Below the pieces are notes generated by a model that worked only from the letters and a program-made list of their open reading frames with translations, made no database searches and had not been told where the DNA came from. 64,000 nt of DNA from Salmonella enterica subsp. houtenae serovar Houten (GTDB taxonomy: Bacteria > Pseudomonadota > Gammaproteobacteria > Enterobacterales > Enterobacteriaceae), in contig LS483478.1 of the NCBI GenBank assembly GCA_900478215.1, forward strand, positions 1,674,001 to 1,738,000, given 5' to 3'. Every line of letters starts with the position of its first letter. Position 1 is the stretch's first letter. Both the position numbers and the translations under genes were made by a program. Positions 28,197 to 36,900 of this stretch are shown here, piece after piece.

Positions 28197-28206
28197 ACGA
28201 GGTTGT

Positions 28207-29610
28207 ATGCCCGCGAATAAATTCTCCCGACGTACCCTCCTGACGGCAGGCTCCGCGCTTGCTGTTCTTCCTTTCCTGCGCGCCTTACCGGTACAGGCGC
28301 GTGAACCTCGCCAGACCGTCGATATGAAGGATTACCCGGCGGGTGATGGTATCGCCTCGTTCAAACAGGCCTTCGCCGACGGACAGACCGTGGTCGTGCC
28401 GCCAGGAGGGGTGTGTGAAAATATCAATGCGGCGATAACGATTCCGCCGGGAAAAACGTTGCGGGTACAGGGCGCCGTGCGTGGGAATGGCCGGGGACGG
28501 TTTATTTTGCAGGACGGGTGTCAGGTGGTGGGGGAGCAGGGCGGCAGTCTGCACAATGTGACGCTGGACATTCGCGGGTCGGACTGTGTGATTAAAGGCG
28601 TGACGATGAGCGGCTTTGGCCCCGTCGCGCAAATTTTCATTGGCGGTAAAGAACCGCAGGTGATGCGTAATCTCATTATTGATGACATCACCGTTACCCA
28701 CGCTAACTACGCCATTCTCCGCCAGGGATTTCATAACCAAATGGACGGAGCGCGGATTACGCGTAGCCGTTTTAGCGATTTGCAGGGCGACGCTATTGAG
28801 TGGAATGTCGCGATTAACGACCGCAACATCCTGATTGCCGATCACATCATTGAACGCATTGATTGCACCAATGGTAAAATCAACTGGGGGATCGGCATCG
28901 GGCTGGCGGGCAGCACCTATGACAATAGTTATCCTGAAGACCAGGCGGTAAAAAACTTTGTGGTGGCTAATATTACCGGATCTGATTGCCGACAACTGGT
29001 GCACGTAGAAAATGGCAAGCATTTCGTCATTCGCAACGTAAAAGCCAAAAACATTACGCCCGATTTCAGTAAAAACGCGGGTATTGATAACGCAACGATC
29101 GCAATTTATGGCTGTGATAATTTCATCATTGATAATATTGATATGACGAATAGTGCTGGGATGCTCATCGGCTATGGCGTCGTTAAAGGAAAATACCTGT
29201 CAATTCCGCAAAACTTTAAATTAAACGCCATTCGGTTGGATAATCGCCAGGTTGTTTATAAATTACGCGGCATTCAAATCTCCTCCGGTAACGCCCCCTC
29301 TTTTGTCGCCATCACCAACGTACGGATGACACGTGCTACGCTGGAACTGCATAATCAACCGCAGCATCTGTTTCTGCGTAATATCAACGTGATGCAAACC
29401 TCAGCGGCTGGCCCGGCGTTAAAAATGCACTTCGATTTGCGTAAAGATATCCGTGGTCAATTTATGGCCCGCCAGGACACGCTGCTTTCCCTCGCTAATG
29501 TTCATGCCATCAATGAAAACGGGCAGAGTTCCGTGGACATCGACAGGATTAATCATCAAACCGTGAATGTTGAAGCGGTGAATTTTCCGCTGCCGAAGCG
29601 GGAAGGGTAA
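28207..29610 (+). CDS. wcaM: WcaM, colanic acid cluster protein, beta-helix type, probable Tat substrate
   Basis: Last gene of the colanic acid operon, 467 residues. The N-terminus KFSRRTLLTAG followed by a hydrophobic stretch and QAREP fits a twin-arginine signal (Arg8-Arg9), so the protein is probably exported folded to the periplasm. The body shows repeated short beta-strand patterns with many Asn and Asp ladders, as in right-handed beta-helix proteins that bind or cut polysaccharides. Its exact function is not known. Confidence 0.92.
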   Translation: MPANKFSRRTLLTAGSALAVLPFLRALPVQAREPRQTVDMKDYPAGDGIASFKQAFADGQTVVVPPGGVCENINAAITIPPGKTLRVQGAVRGNGRGRFILQDGCQVVGEQGGSLHNVTLDIRGSDCVIKGVTMSGFGPVAQIFIGGKEPQVMRNLIIDDITVTHANYAILRQGFHNQMDGARITRSRFSDLQGDAIEWNVAINDRNILIADHIIERIDCTNGKINWGIGIGLAGSTYDNSYPEDQAVKNFVVANITGSDCRQLVHVENGKHFVIRNVKAKNITPDFSKNAGIDNATIAIYGCDNFIIDNIDMTNSAGMLIGYGVVKGKYLSIPQNFKLNAIRLDNRQVVYKLRGIQISSGNAPSFVAITNVRMTRATLELHNQPQHLFLRNINVMQTSAAGPALKMHFDLRKDIRGQFMARQDTLLSLANVHAINENGQSSVDIDRINHQTVNVEAVNFPLPKREG

Positions 29611-29654
29611 AATCCAGGCACCATAATCTTACTGGATATCATCAATCAAAAGAT

Positions 29655-29660
29655 TATAAT
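29655..29660 (+). promoter_or_regulatory. Candidate -10 box upstream of gnu
   Basis: TATAAT lies about 100 bases before the gnu start in the 151-base gap after wcaM. No good -35 is seen at the right distance (TTACTG at 29629 is three bases too far), so it is tentative. It would mark gnu as separate from the colanic acid operon. Confidence 0.35.
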
Positions 29661-29761
29661 CACCCGATACCGTTAAAGCTGGGACTGAGCAGCGTTGACT
29701 ACTCAGGGAAGATACTCATCTTTATCTCGTTTTCTTGTATTTCAACCAGACTAAGTGATTT

Positions 29762-30757
29762 ATGAACGATAACGTTTTGCTCATTGGTGCTTCCGGATTC
29801 GTAGGAACCCGACTCCTTGAAACGGCAGTGGATGATTTTAATATCAAGAACCTGGATAAACAGCAAAGCCATTTCTACCCAGAGATTACACACATTGGCG
29901 ATGTTCGTGACCAACAAATCCTTGACCAGACGTTGGTGGGTTTTGACACCGTAGTACTATTGGCTGCGGAGCATCGTGATGATGTCAGTCCTACTTCGCT
30001 TTATTATGATGTCAACGTCCAGGGAACTCGTAATGTACTGGCGGCGATGGAAAAAAATGGTGTAAAAAATATCATTTTCACCAGTTCTGTTGCAGTTTAT
30101 GGACTCAACAAGAAAAATCCTGATGAAACGCACCCTCACGATCCCTTTAATCATTACGGAAAAAGTAAATGGCAAGCAGAAGAAGTTCTGCGTGAGTGGC
30201 ATGCTAAAGCGCCGAATGAACGTTCTTTGACCATAATTCGCCCTACCGTTATTTTCGGGGAACGTAACCGCGGTAATGTATACAATCTCTTGAAACAGAT
30301 CGCTGGTGGTAAATTTGCGATGGTTGGTCCAGGAACAAACTATAAATCAATGGCTTATGTTGGAAATATTGTTGAGTTTATCAAATTTAAGCTCAAAAAC
30401 GTTACGGCTGGCTACGAAGTTTATAACTACGTTGATAAACCTGATCTGAATATGAATCAACTGGTTGCCGAGGTAGAACAGAGTCTGGGTAAAAAAATCC
30501 CATCGATGCACCTCCCCTATCCATTAGGTATGCTGGGAGGCTACTGTTTCGATATCCTGAGCAAAGTCACGGGCAAGAAATACGCAGTAAGTTCGGTTCG
30601 TGTTAAAAAATTCTGTGCGACAACGCAGTTTGATGCAACAAAAGTGCATTCTTCAGGCTTTGTCGCGCCATATACTTTATCTCAGGGGTTGGATCGCACC
30701 CTGCAATATGAGTTTGTTCATGCGAAGAAGGATGACATTACATTCGTTTCAGAGTAA
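29762..30757 (+). CDS. gnu: Gnu, GlcNAc-PP-undecaprenol 4-epimerase
   Basis: Short-chain dehydrogenase-type epimerase, 331 residues, matching the E. coli Gnu (Z3206) layout. Gnu turns GlcNAc-PP-undecaprenol made by WecA into GalNAc-PP-undecaprenol, the starter of O-units whose first sugar is GalNAc. Seen: the Rossmann motif GASGFVG (9-15), SSVAVYG and the catalytic Tyr132-x3-Lys136 (HYGKSK). It stands just upstream of galF, outside the JUMPstart-led O-antigen operon, with moderate base composition. A plain UDP-sugar epimerase role is the alternative. Confidence 0.85.
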   Translation: MNDNVLLIGASGFVGTRLLETAVDDFNIKNLDKQQSHFYPEITHIGDVRDQQILDQTLVGFDTVVLLAAEHRDDVSPTSLYYDVNVQGTRNVLAAMEKNGVKNIIFTSSVAVYGLNKKNPDETHPHDPFNHYGKSKWQAEEVLREWHAKAPNERSLTIIRPTVIFGERNRGNVYNLLKQIAGGKFAMVGPGTNYKSMAYVGNIVEFIKFKLKNVTAGYEVYNYVDKPDLNMNQLVAEVEQSLGKKIPSMHLPYPLGMLGGYCFDILSKVTGKKYAVSSVRVKKFCATTQFDATKVHSSGFVAPYTLSQGLDRTLQYEFVHAKKDDITFVSE

Positions 30758-31001
30758 TGCACTGGCGTTGTAATGATACTCTATTTGTCGATGAAGTAGC
30801 GGGTGCCATGTTTGGGTATATCAATGCACTCAATTCCGAGTAATCTGAATACCCGTAGCGCTGATGAAGTGTAGTGTTAGTCAATGGTTTACCACAACAT
30901 AACTGCAGTTATTACAGTAGGTTGAGGTTAGATTTATATAAACTGGCTAACGCGTGGCGAAAGTCTATACTTTATCAGCCAATTAAGAGGTAGGAGAGAT
31001 A
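30758..31001. other. Spacer between gnu and galF
   Basis: 244 bases without a credible gene. A TATACT hexamer at 30966-30971 may be the -10 of the galF promoter, and GTAGGAGAG before 31002 is the galF ribosome binding site. No clear terminator for gnu is seen. Confidence 0.45.
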
Positions 31002-31895
31002 ATGACTAATTTGAAAGCAGTTATACCGGTAGCGGGTTTGGGTATGCACATGTTGCCTGCCACCAAGGCAATCCCAAAAGAGATGCTACCGATCGTCGAC
31101 AAACCAATGATTCAGTACATTGTCGATGAGATTGTGGCTGCAGGGATCAAAGAAATCGTTCTGGTGACTCATGCGTCTAAAAACGCCGTTGAGAACCACT
31201 TCGACACCTCTTATGAACTTGAATCACTTCTTGAGCAGCGCGTTAAGCGCCAGCTTCTGGCGGAAGTGCAATCTATCTGCCCGCCGGGCGTAACTATCAT
31301 GAACGTTCGCCAGGCGCAGCCGTTAGGATTGGGGCACTCTATTCTGTGCGCGCGTCCGGTGGTGGGTGATAATCCTTTCATCGTAGTACTTCCGGATATT
31401 ATTATTGATGATGCTACCGCCGATCCGCTGCGCTATAACCTTGCGGCGATGGTGGCGCGCTTCAATGAAACGGGTCGCAGTCAGGTACTGGCGAAGCGCA
31501 TGAAAGGCGATTTATCGGAGTATTCTGTTATTCAGACGAAAGAAGCTCTGGATAATGAAGGCAAAGTTAGCCGGATTGTGGAATTTATTGAAAAACCGGA
31601 TCAACCGCAGACACTGGATTCTGATTTGATGGCGGTAGGCCGTTATGTGCTTTCAGCCGACATCTGGGCGGAATTGGAAAGAACCGAACCGGGCGCCTGG
31701 GGACGTATCCAGCTCACGGATGCCATTGCTGAACTGGCGAAAAAGCAGTCTGTTGATGCGATGATGATGACAGGCGACAGTTACGACTGTGGTAAAAAAA
31801 TGGGCTACATGCAGGCATTTGTGAAATACGGGCTGCGTAACCTGAAAGAAGGGGCGAAGTTTCGTAAGAGCATAGAGCAGCTATTGCATGAATAA
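31002..31895 (+). CDS. galF: GalF, UTP-glucose-1-phosphate uridylyltransferase-like regulator
   Basis: GalU paralogue of 297 residues that marks the left boundary of O-antigen clusters in enteric bacteria. In the signature GLGMHMLPATKAIPKEML the GalU catalytic-loop residues are changed (Met-His where GalU has Thr-Arg). This is the hallmark of GalF, which has little activity alone and is thought to modulate GalU and the UDP-glucose pool. Confidence 0.95.
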   Translation: MTNLKAVIPVAGLGMHMLPATKAIPKEMLPIVDKPMIQYIVDEIVAAGIKEIVLVTHASKNAVENHFDTSYELESLLEQRVKRQLLAEVQSICPPGVTIMNVRQAQPLGLGHSILCARPVVGDNPFIVVLPDIIIDDATADPLRYNLAAMVARFNETGRSQVLAKRMKGDLSEYSVIQTKEALDNEGKVSRIVEFIEKPDQPQTLDSDLMAVGRYVLSADIWAELERTEPGAWGRIQLTDAIAELAKKQSVDAMMMTGDSYDCGKKMGYMQAFVKYGLRNLKEGAKFRKSIEQLLHE

Positions 31896-32232
31896 GTATT
31901 AACAACTGTGATAAATGGTTGGTGATAAAATAATAACGGCGGTGAACATTCTAAGCAGCATGATTGCTGAAAAGAGTGTTGACTGCCGTTTTAGTTTTGG
32001 ATAAAGGGATTTAGTAACAAAGGGTTATCTGGAGCATTTTAATGCTGATTTTATAAGATTTATCCTTGTTTCTAACGGCAATTGATAAGACAATTAGCGT
32101 TTAAGTTTTAGTGAGCCTTACTTGTAAGGGCGTGATAATAGGTTAATGTAAGTGCAGTGCACTGGTAGCTGATGAGCCAGGGGCGGTAGCGTATATAAAA
32201 ATAAATTTTGTTTATTAATAGGAGATATGAGT
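31896..32232. promoter_or_regulatory. O-antigen operon promoter and leader region
   Basis: 337 bases between galF and gne with no credible gene. A possible promoter has TTGACT at 31979-31984 with a weak GATAAA at about 32000-32005 (15-base spacing). The JUMPstart/ops element lies at 32155-32193. The region then becomes AT-rich, marking entry into the horizontally acquired O-antigen genes. Confidence 0.6.
32155..32193 (+). promoter_or_regulatory. JUMPstart with ops element (RfaH recruitment), O-antigen operon
   Basis: CAGTGCACTGGTAGCTGATG followed by AGCCAGGGGCGGTAGCGT is a near-perfect JUMPstart. The ops core GGCGGTAGCGT is at 32182-32192, about 40 bases before gne. It loads RfaH on RNA polymerase so that the 12-gene O-antigen operon is read to the end. 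Confidence 0.94.
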
Positions 32233-33246
32233 ATGTTAGTTTTAATCACTGGCGGTGCAGGCTATATAGGTTCACATACTATTATACCCCTATTAGAAAA
32301 TAATTATGATGTAATTGTACTTGATAATTTGTGTAATTCATCAATTGAATCTATAAAACGAGTCGAATATCTTACTAAGAAACAAATAACTTTATATATA
32401 GGTGATGTTCGTGATCGGGATTTATTGAATAAAATATTTATGTCTCATCAAATTGATGCAGTTATGCACTTTGCTGCTTTAAAGTCAGTTGGAGAGTCAA
32501 ATAGTATTCCGCTAACTTATTATGCTAATAATATTACAGGCACACTTAACTTACTTGAAAGCATGCAGCAATATAACGTAAAAAAATTAATATTTAGTTC
32601 TTCAGCAACTGTCTATACTGCTGGGAATAAGATACCAAATACAGAAAGTGATAAAACTGGAATAGCTAAAAATCCTTATGGCACATCGAAGTTTATTATG
32701 GAAACTATACTGAAAGATATTAGTAAAAGTGATCCGAGTTTCTCCATTATTTCTTTAAGGTATTTTAATCCTACAGGAGCTCATCCTTCAGGTATGATTG
32801 GAGAGAACCCTAACGGCATACCTAATAATCTTATCCCTTACGTTGCAAAAGTTGCACAGAATACACTCCCCGTTTTACATATTTATGGCAACGATTACCC
32901 AACGAAGGATGGCACCGGTGTAAGAGACTATATACATGTAATGGATTTAGCTTTGGGACATGTAAAAGCTTTGGATTATATCTTTCTAAATAAGATTAAT
33001 TATGAGGTTTTTAATTTAGGAACTGGACGAGGATATTCAGTGCTCGATGTTGTTTATCTGTTCGAAAAAGTTTCACAAAAAAAAATATCATATGTCTTCT
33101 GTGATAAAAGAGAAGGGGACGTTGCAGTTTCATGGGCATGCCCTCAACTAGCTAATGAAAAATTAAAATGGCAGGCAACCAAAGATTTAGAGGAAATGTT
33201 GAAAGATGTTTGGCATTGGCAAACAAAAAATCCGAATGGTTATTAA
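32233..33246 (+). CDS. gne: Gne, UDP-GlcNAc/UDP-GalNAc 4-epimerase (GalE family)
   Basis: Makes UDP-GalNAc (and perhaps UDP-galactose) for the O-unit. I prefer the ATG at 32233 because AGGAG at 32220-32224 is 8 bases away; the ATG at 32227 is too close. The 337 residues align with E. coli GalE: GGAGYIG at 7-13, Ser124, Tyr149 and Lys153. At the position of GalE Tyr299 this protein has Ser300 (EGDVAVSWA). A small residue there is known to admit N-acetylated sugars, so a GalNAc epimerase role is inferred. The gene is AT-rich, unlike chromosomal galE. Confidence 0.88.
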   Translation: MLVLITGGAGYIGSHTIIPLLENNYDVIVLDNLCNSSIESIKRVEYLTKKQITLYIGDVRDRDLLNKIFMSHQIDAVMHFAALKSVGESNSIPLTYYANNITGTLNLLESMQQYNVKKLIFSSSATVYTAGNKIPNTESDKTGIAKNPYGTSKFIMETILKDISKSDPSFSIISLRYFNPTGAHPSGMIGENPNGIPNNLIPYVAKVAQNTLPVLHIYGNDYPTKDGTGVRDYIHVMDLALGHVKALDYIFLNKINYEVFNLGTGRGYSVLDVVYLFEKVSQKKISYVFCDKREGDVAVSWACPQLANEKLKWQATKDLEEMLKDVWHWQTKNPNGY

Positions 33247-33267
33247 ATATTATTGGGCTAGTTCCTT

Positions 33268-34284
33268 ATGACAAATGTTGCATTCATTATCACAAAATCT
33301 GAAATCGGCGGTGCTCAAACTTGGGTAAATGAGATAGCTAAACTTATAGAAAAGGATTGCAAAGTATTTCTCATAACGTCTGAGTATGGATGGTTAACTC
33401 AATGTAGTGTTTTTTCTGAGGTTTATATAATTCCAGGGATAAAAAAATATTTTGATGTTATTGCATATATAAAATTAATTAAATTTATAAAAAAAAATAA
33501 CATTAAATCTATAGTGGCTAGTTCTGCAAATGCGGGAGTTTATTCTAGGCTTGCCAGATTGACGTGCTCTTTTAAATGTATTTATGTTTCACATGGGTGG
33601 TCATGCTTATATAATGGTGGTCGGCTAAAAACTATATTTTGTAAAATAGAAAAATACCTTTCAAAATTAACAGATGTCATCTGGTGTATTTCTGAAAGTG
33701 ATAGAGAAAAAGCTATAAAAAAAATAGGAATTGATGAGGCTAAAATTATTACAGCTACGAATGCTGTTCCACCTATGCCTGCTCGTTTAAAAGAATATTT
33801 GGAATATAAAATTTTGTTTGTTGGTAGATTGACACATCCTAAGCGCCCATGTTTATTGGCCCAAGTGATATCAAAAAAACCGCAATATAAGCTGGATATT
33901 GTTGGAGGGGGAGAACAGTTAGAATCTCTCAAAGCCCAGTTCAAGGATTTTAAAAATATTCGTTTTTTAGGTGAAATAAAAGGTTTTTCTGCTTATAAAG
34001 ATTATGATATTTTCGCTCTTATATCCGATAGTGAGGGTTTGCCCATGTCGGGAATTGAGGCTCATACTGCAGGTGTTCCCCTCCTTCTCAGTGACGTTGG
34101 AGGATGCCATGAGTTAATCGAGAAGAATGGGGTGTTGGTAGAAAATATTGAAGAAGACATTGAGCTTAGTATAGATAGAATTTTTGAAAGATATGATTTT
34201 TTCCATACGCAAGCTGTCCTTTCTGCTGATAGGTTTGTTATTGATAATTATATTCAATTATATAAAGAAATTATTTTGAATTAA
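33268..34284 (+). CDS. wbnH: O-antigen glycosyltransferase (GT4), WbnH-like alpha-1,3-GalNAc transferase
   Basis: A 338-residue GT-B enzyme in strongly AT-rich DNA. Seen: ITKSEIGGAQTWVNE at the start, CIYVSHGWSCLYNGGR near residues 105-120, FVGRLTHPKRP, and the donor-site region DSEGLPMSGIEAHTAGVP. It closely resembles, from memory, WbnH of E. coli O86, which adds GalNAc to GalNAc-PP-undecaprenol. That acceptor would be supplied by Gnu. The exact linkage is an inference. Confidence 0.82.
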   Translation: MTNVAFIITKSEIGGAQTWVNEIAKLIEKDCKVFLITSEYGWLTQCSVFSEVYIIPGIKKYFDVIAYIKLIKFIKKNNIKSIVASSANAGVYSRLARLTCSFKCIYVSHGWSCLYNGGRLKTIFCKIEKYLSKLTDVIWCISESDREKAIKKIGIDEAKIITATNAVPPMPARLKEYLEYKILFVGRLTHPKRPCLLAQVISKKPQYKLDIVGGGEQLESLKAQFKDFKNIRFLGEIKGFSAYKDYDIFALISDSEGLPMSGIEAHTAGVPLLLSDVGGCHELIEKNGVLVENIEEDIELSIDRIFERYDFFHTQAVLSADRFVIDNYIQLYKEIILN

Positions 34285-34304
34285 AACATAACGGAAAAAG
34301 TTTT

Positions 34305-35423
34305 ATGAATAAAGTCGCTCTCATTACTGGCGTAACCGGACAGGATGGGTCTTACCTGGCAGAATTTCTGCTGGAAAAGGGGTATGAGGTACATGGTATC
34401 AAGCGTCGCGCGTCATCGTTTAATACCGAGCGCGTGGACCATATTTATCAGGATCCGCACAGCTGCAACCCGAAATTTCATCTGCATTATGGCGACCTGA
34501 CCGACGCCTCCAACCTGACCCGCATTTTACAGGAAGTACAGCCGGATGAGGTCTACAACCTGGGCGCGATGAGCCACGTGGCGGTGTCGTTTGAGTCGCC
34601 GGAATATACCGCCGATGTGGATGCGATGGGCACGCTGCGCCTGCTGGAGGCGATCCGCTTCCTCGGGCTGGAAAAGAAAACCCGCTTCTACCAGGCCTCA
34701 ACTTCTGAACTGTACGGTCTGGTGCAGGAGATCCCGCAGAAAGAGACCACGCCGTTCTACCCGCGTTCCCCCTATGCGGTGGCGAAACTGTACGCCTACT
34801 GGATCACCGTTAACTACCGCGAATCCTACGGTATCTACGCCTGTAACGGCATTCTGTTTAACCACGAGTCCCCGCGTCGCGGCGAAACCTTCGTCACCCG
34901 TAAGATCACCCGCGCCATCGCCAATATCGCCCAGGGGCTGGAGTCCTGCCTGTATCTCGGCAACATGGACTCGCTGCGTGACTGGGGCCATGCGAAAGAT
35001 TACGTGCGGATGCAGTGGATGATGTTACAGCAGGAGCAGCCGGAAGATTTCGTGATTGCCACCGGCGTGCAGTACTCCGTGCGCCAGTTTGTCAAGATGG
35101 CGGCGGCGCAACTGGGGATAAAACTGCGCTTTGAAGGCGAAGGCATTGATGAGAAAGGGATCGTGGTATCCGTGACCGGACACGATGCGCCGGGCGTGAA
35201 ACCGGGCGATGTGATTGTGGCCGTGGATCCGCGCTATTTCCGTCCGGCGGAAGTGGAAACCCTGCTGGGCGACCCGTCCAAAGCGCATGAGAAACTGGGC
35301 TGGAAACCGGAAATCACCCTGTCGGAGATGGTCTCCGAGATGGTGGCGAACGATCTGGAGGCGGCGAAAAAACACTCACTGCTGAAATCTCATGGATTCG
35401 ATGTAAATTTATCTTTGGAATAA
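34305..35423 (+). CDS. gmd: GDP-mannose 4,6-dehydratase, O-antigen copy
   Basis: Second copy of the GDP-fucose pathway enzyme, 372 residues, with the same catalytic Thr133, Glu135, Tyr157 and Lys161. It is nearly identical to the colanic acid copy (16019-17140) from codon 3 onward; changes include S54C and EL to KM in the QFV-x-x-AAAQ segment. The first codons (MNK instead of MSK) and the last residues (GFDVNLSLE instead of GYEVAIALES) differ. GC content jumps sharply from wbnH into this gene, so this block looks homogenised with, or copied from, the wca locus. Confidence 0.96.
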   Translation: MNKVALITGVTGQDGSYLAEFLLEKGYEVHGIKRRASSFNTERVDHIYQDPHSCNPKFHLHYGDLTDASNLTRILQEVQPDEVYNLGAMSHVAVSFESPEYTADVDAMGTLRLLEAIRFLGLEKKTRFYQASTSELYGLVQEIPQKETTPFYPRSPYAVAKLYAYWITVNYRESYGIYACNGILFNHESPRRGETFVTRKITRAIANIAQGLESCLYLGNMDSLRDWGHAKDYVRMQWMMLQQEQPEDFVIATGVQYSVRQFVKMAAAQLGIKLRFEGEGIDEKGIVVSVTGHDAPGVKPGDVIVAVDPRYFRPAEVETLLGDPSKAHEKLGWKPEITLSEMVSEMVANDLEAAKKHSLLKSHGFDVNLSLE

Positions 35424-36836
35424 CCATGAACAAGCAACGAATTTTTGTGGCAGGCCATCGCGGGATGGTGGGCTCCGCCATTGTACGACAGCTTGCGCAG
35501 CGCGGCGACGTGGAGCTGGTGCTGCGCACCCGCGATGAGCTGGATCTGCTCGAGGGGCGCGCGGTACAGGCGTTCTTTGCCGGGGCGGGTATCGACCAGG
35601 TTTATCTGGCGGCGGCGAAAGTGGGCGGCATTGTCGCCAATAACACCTATCCGGCGGATTTTATTTATCAAAACATGATGATAGAGAGCAACATTATTCA
35701 CGCCGCGCACCTGCACAACGTGAACAAACTGCTGTTTCTCGGCTCGTCCTGTATCTATCCGAAACTGGCAGGGCAGCCGATGGCGGAAAGCGAGCTGCTG
35801 CGGGGGACGCTGGAGCCGACCAACGAGCCGTATGCCATCGCCAAGATTGCCGGGATTAAACTGTGCGAGTCCTACAACCGCCAGTACGGTCGTGACTACC
35901 GTTCGGTGATGCCGACCAACCTGTACGGTCCGCATGACAATTTCCATCCGGACAATTCACATGTGATCCCGGCGCTGCTGCGCCGCTTTCATGAGGCCGC
36001 GCAGAGCCACGCGCCGGAGGTGGTGGTGTGGGGCAGCGGAACGCCGATGCGCGAATTTCTGCACGTTGATGATATGGCGGCGGCCAGCATTCACGTGATG
36101 GAGCTGGCGCGTGAAGTGTGGCAGGAGCACACCGACCCGATGCTGTCGCACATTAACGTCGGCACCGGCGTGGACTGCACCATCCGCGCGCTGGCGCAGA
36201 CCATCGCGAAGGTGGTGGGGTACAAAGGCCGGGTGGTGTTCGACGCTACGAAGCCGGACGGCACGCCGCGTAAATTGCTCGACGTCACGCGCCTGCACCA
36301 GCTTGGCTGGTATCACGAAATTTCACTGGAGGCAGGGCTTGCCGGTACTTACCAGTGGTTCCTTGAGAATCAGCAGCGGTTCCGGGGGTGACAATGTTTT
36401 TACGTCAGGAAGATTTTGCCGCCGTGGTACGAACCACCCCCCTCATCTCCCTCGATTTCATCGTGGAAAACGGCCAGGGGGAAATCCTGCTGGGCCGGCG
36501 TCTCAACCGTCCGGCGCAGGGCTACTGGTTTGTGCCGGGGGGACGGGTGTGCAAAGACGAAACGCTGGAGGCTGCCTTTGAACGCCTGACGCAGGCGGAA
36601 CTGGGCGTGCGTCTGCCGCTGGCGGCAGGGACGTTTTATGGCGTGTGGCAGCACTTCTATGACGACAACTTTTCCGGAGAGGATTTTTCAACTCACTACA
36701 TCGTGCTCGGCTTTCGTCTGCGCGTGGCGGAGAGCGATTTACACCTGCCTGACGCCCAGCATGGCGGTTACCGCTGGCTGACGCCGGAACTGCTTCTGGC
36801 AAGCGACAGCGACAATGTTCATGATAACAGTCGGGC
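34311..36836. repeat. Long duplicated tract A (gmd-fcl-gmm), second copy of 16025-18547
   Basis: Side-by-side reading shows near-identity at the DNA level with the colanic acid block from the third gmd codon to the GTCGGGC in gmm. It includes the intergenic spacing and most third codon positions. Identity stops abruptly at both ends in AT-rich DNA. The two copies are in the same orientation about 18 kb apart. Confidence 0.93.
35426..36391 (+). CDS. fcl: GDP-L-fucose synthase, O-antigen copy
   Basis: Second copy, 321 residues, with the same GHRGMVGSA, GSSCIYPK and YAIAK motifs as the copy at 17143-18108. Only a few residues differ, including TQP to GQP at 116 and A to G in the LAGTYQ segment near the C-terminus. 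It makes GDP-L-fucose for the fucosyltransferase WbnK. It starts 2 bases after gmd, the same spacing as in the colanic acid operon. Confidence 0.96.
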   Translation: MNKQRIFVAGHRGMVGSAIVRQLAQRGDVELVLRTRDELDLLEGRAVQAFFAGAGIDQVYLAAAKVGGIVANNTYPADFIYQNMMIESNIIHAAHLHNVNKLLFLGSSCIYPKLAGQPMAESELLRGTLEPTNEPYAIAKIAGIKLCESYNRQYGRDYRSVMPTNLYGPHDNFHPDNSHVIPALLRRFHEAAQSHAPEVVVWGSGTPMREFLHVDDMAAASIHVMELAREVWQEHTDPMLSHINVGTGVDCTIRALAQTIAKVVGYKGRVVFDATKPDGTPRKLLDVTRLHQLGWYHEISLEAGLAGTYQWFLENQQRFRG

Positions 36837-36900
36837 TTATTTTCAAAATGAACCCTATTCTGTCATTGGATTAGACAAAAAGGACGTCAAGTATGTCTGA
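36394..36900 (+). CDS. gmm: GDP-mannose mannosyl hydrolase, O-antigen copy
   Basis: Second copy of gmm, 168 residues from the ATG at 36394. It is nearly identical to the copy at 18111-18584 until residue about 137. The C-terminus then becomes ASDSDNVHDNSRAYF followed by an unrelated tail NEPYSVIGLDKKDVKYV in AT-rich DNA. The change in composition marks a recombination end near 36803-36836. The last bases overlap the manC start by 8 bases. Confidence 0.93.
   Translation: MFLRQEDFAAVVRTTPLISLDFIVENGQGEILLGRRLNRPAQGYWFVPGGRVCKDETLEAAFERLTQAELGVRLPLAAGTFYGVWQHFYDDNFSGEDFSTHYIVLGFRLRVAESDLHLPDAQHGGYRWLTPELLLASDSDNVHDNSRAYFQNEPYSVIGLDKKDVKYV

Noticed and set aside
34591..35022. 143-codon second frame inside both gmd copies (also 16305-16736)
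   Set aside because: Shifted-frame shadow with Arg/Pro/Ser-rich composition; the true gmd frame has all catalytic motifs.
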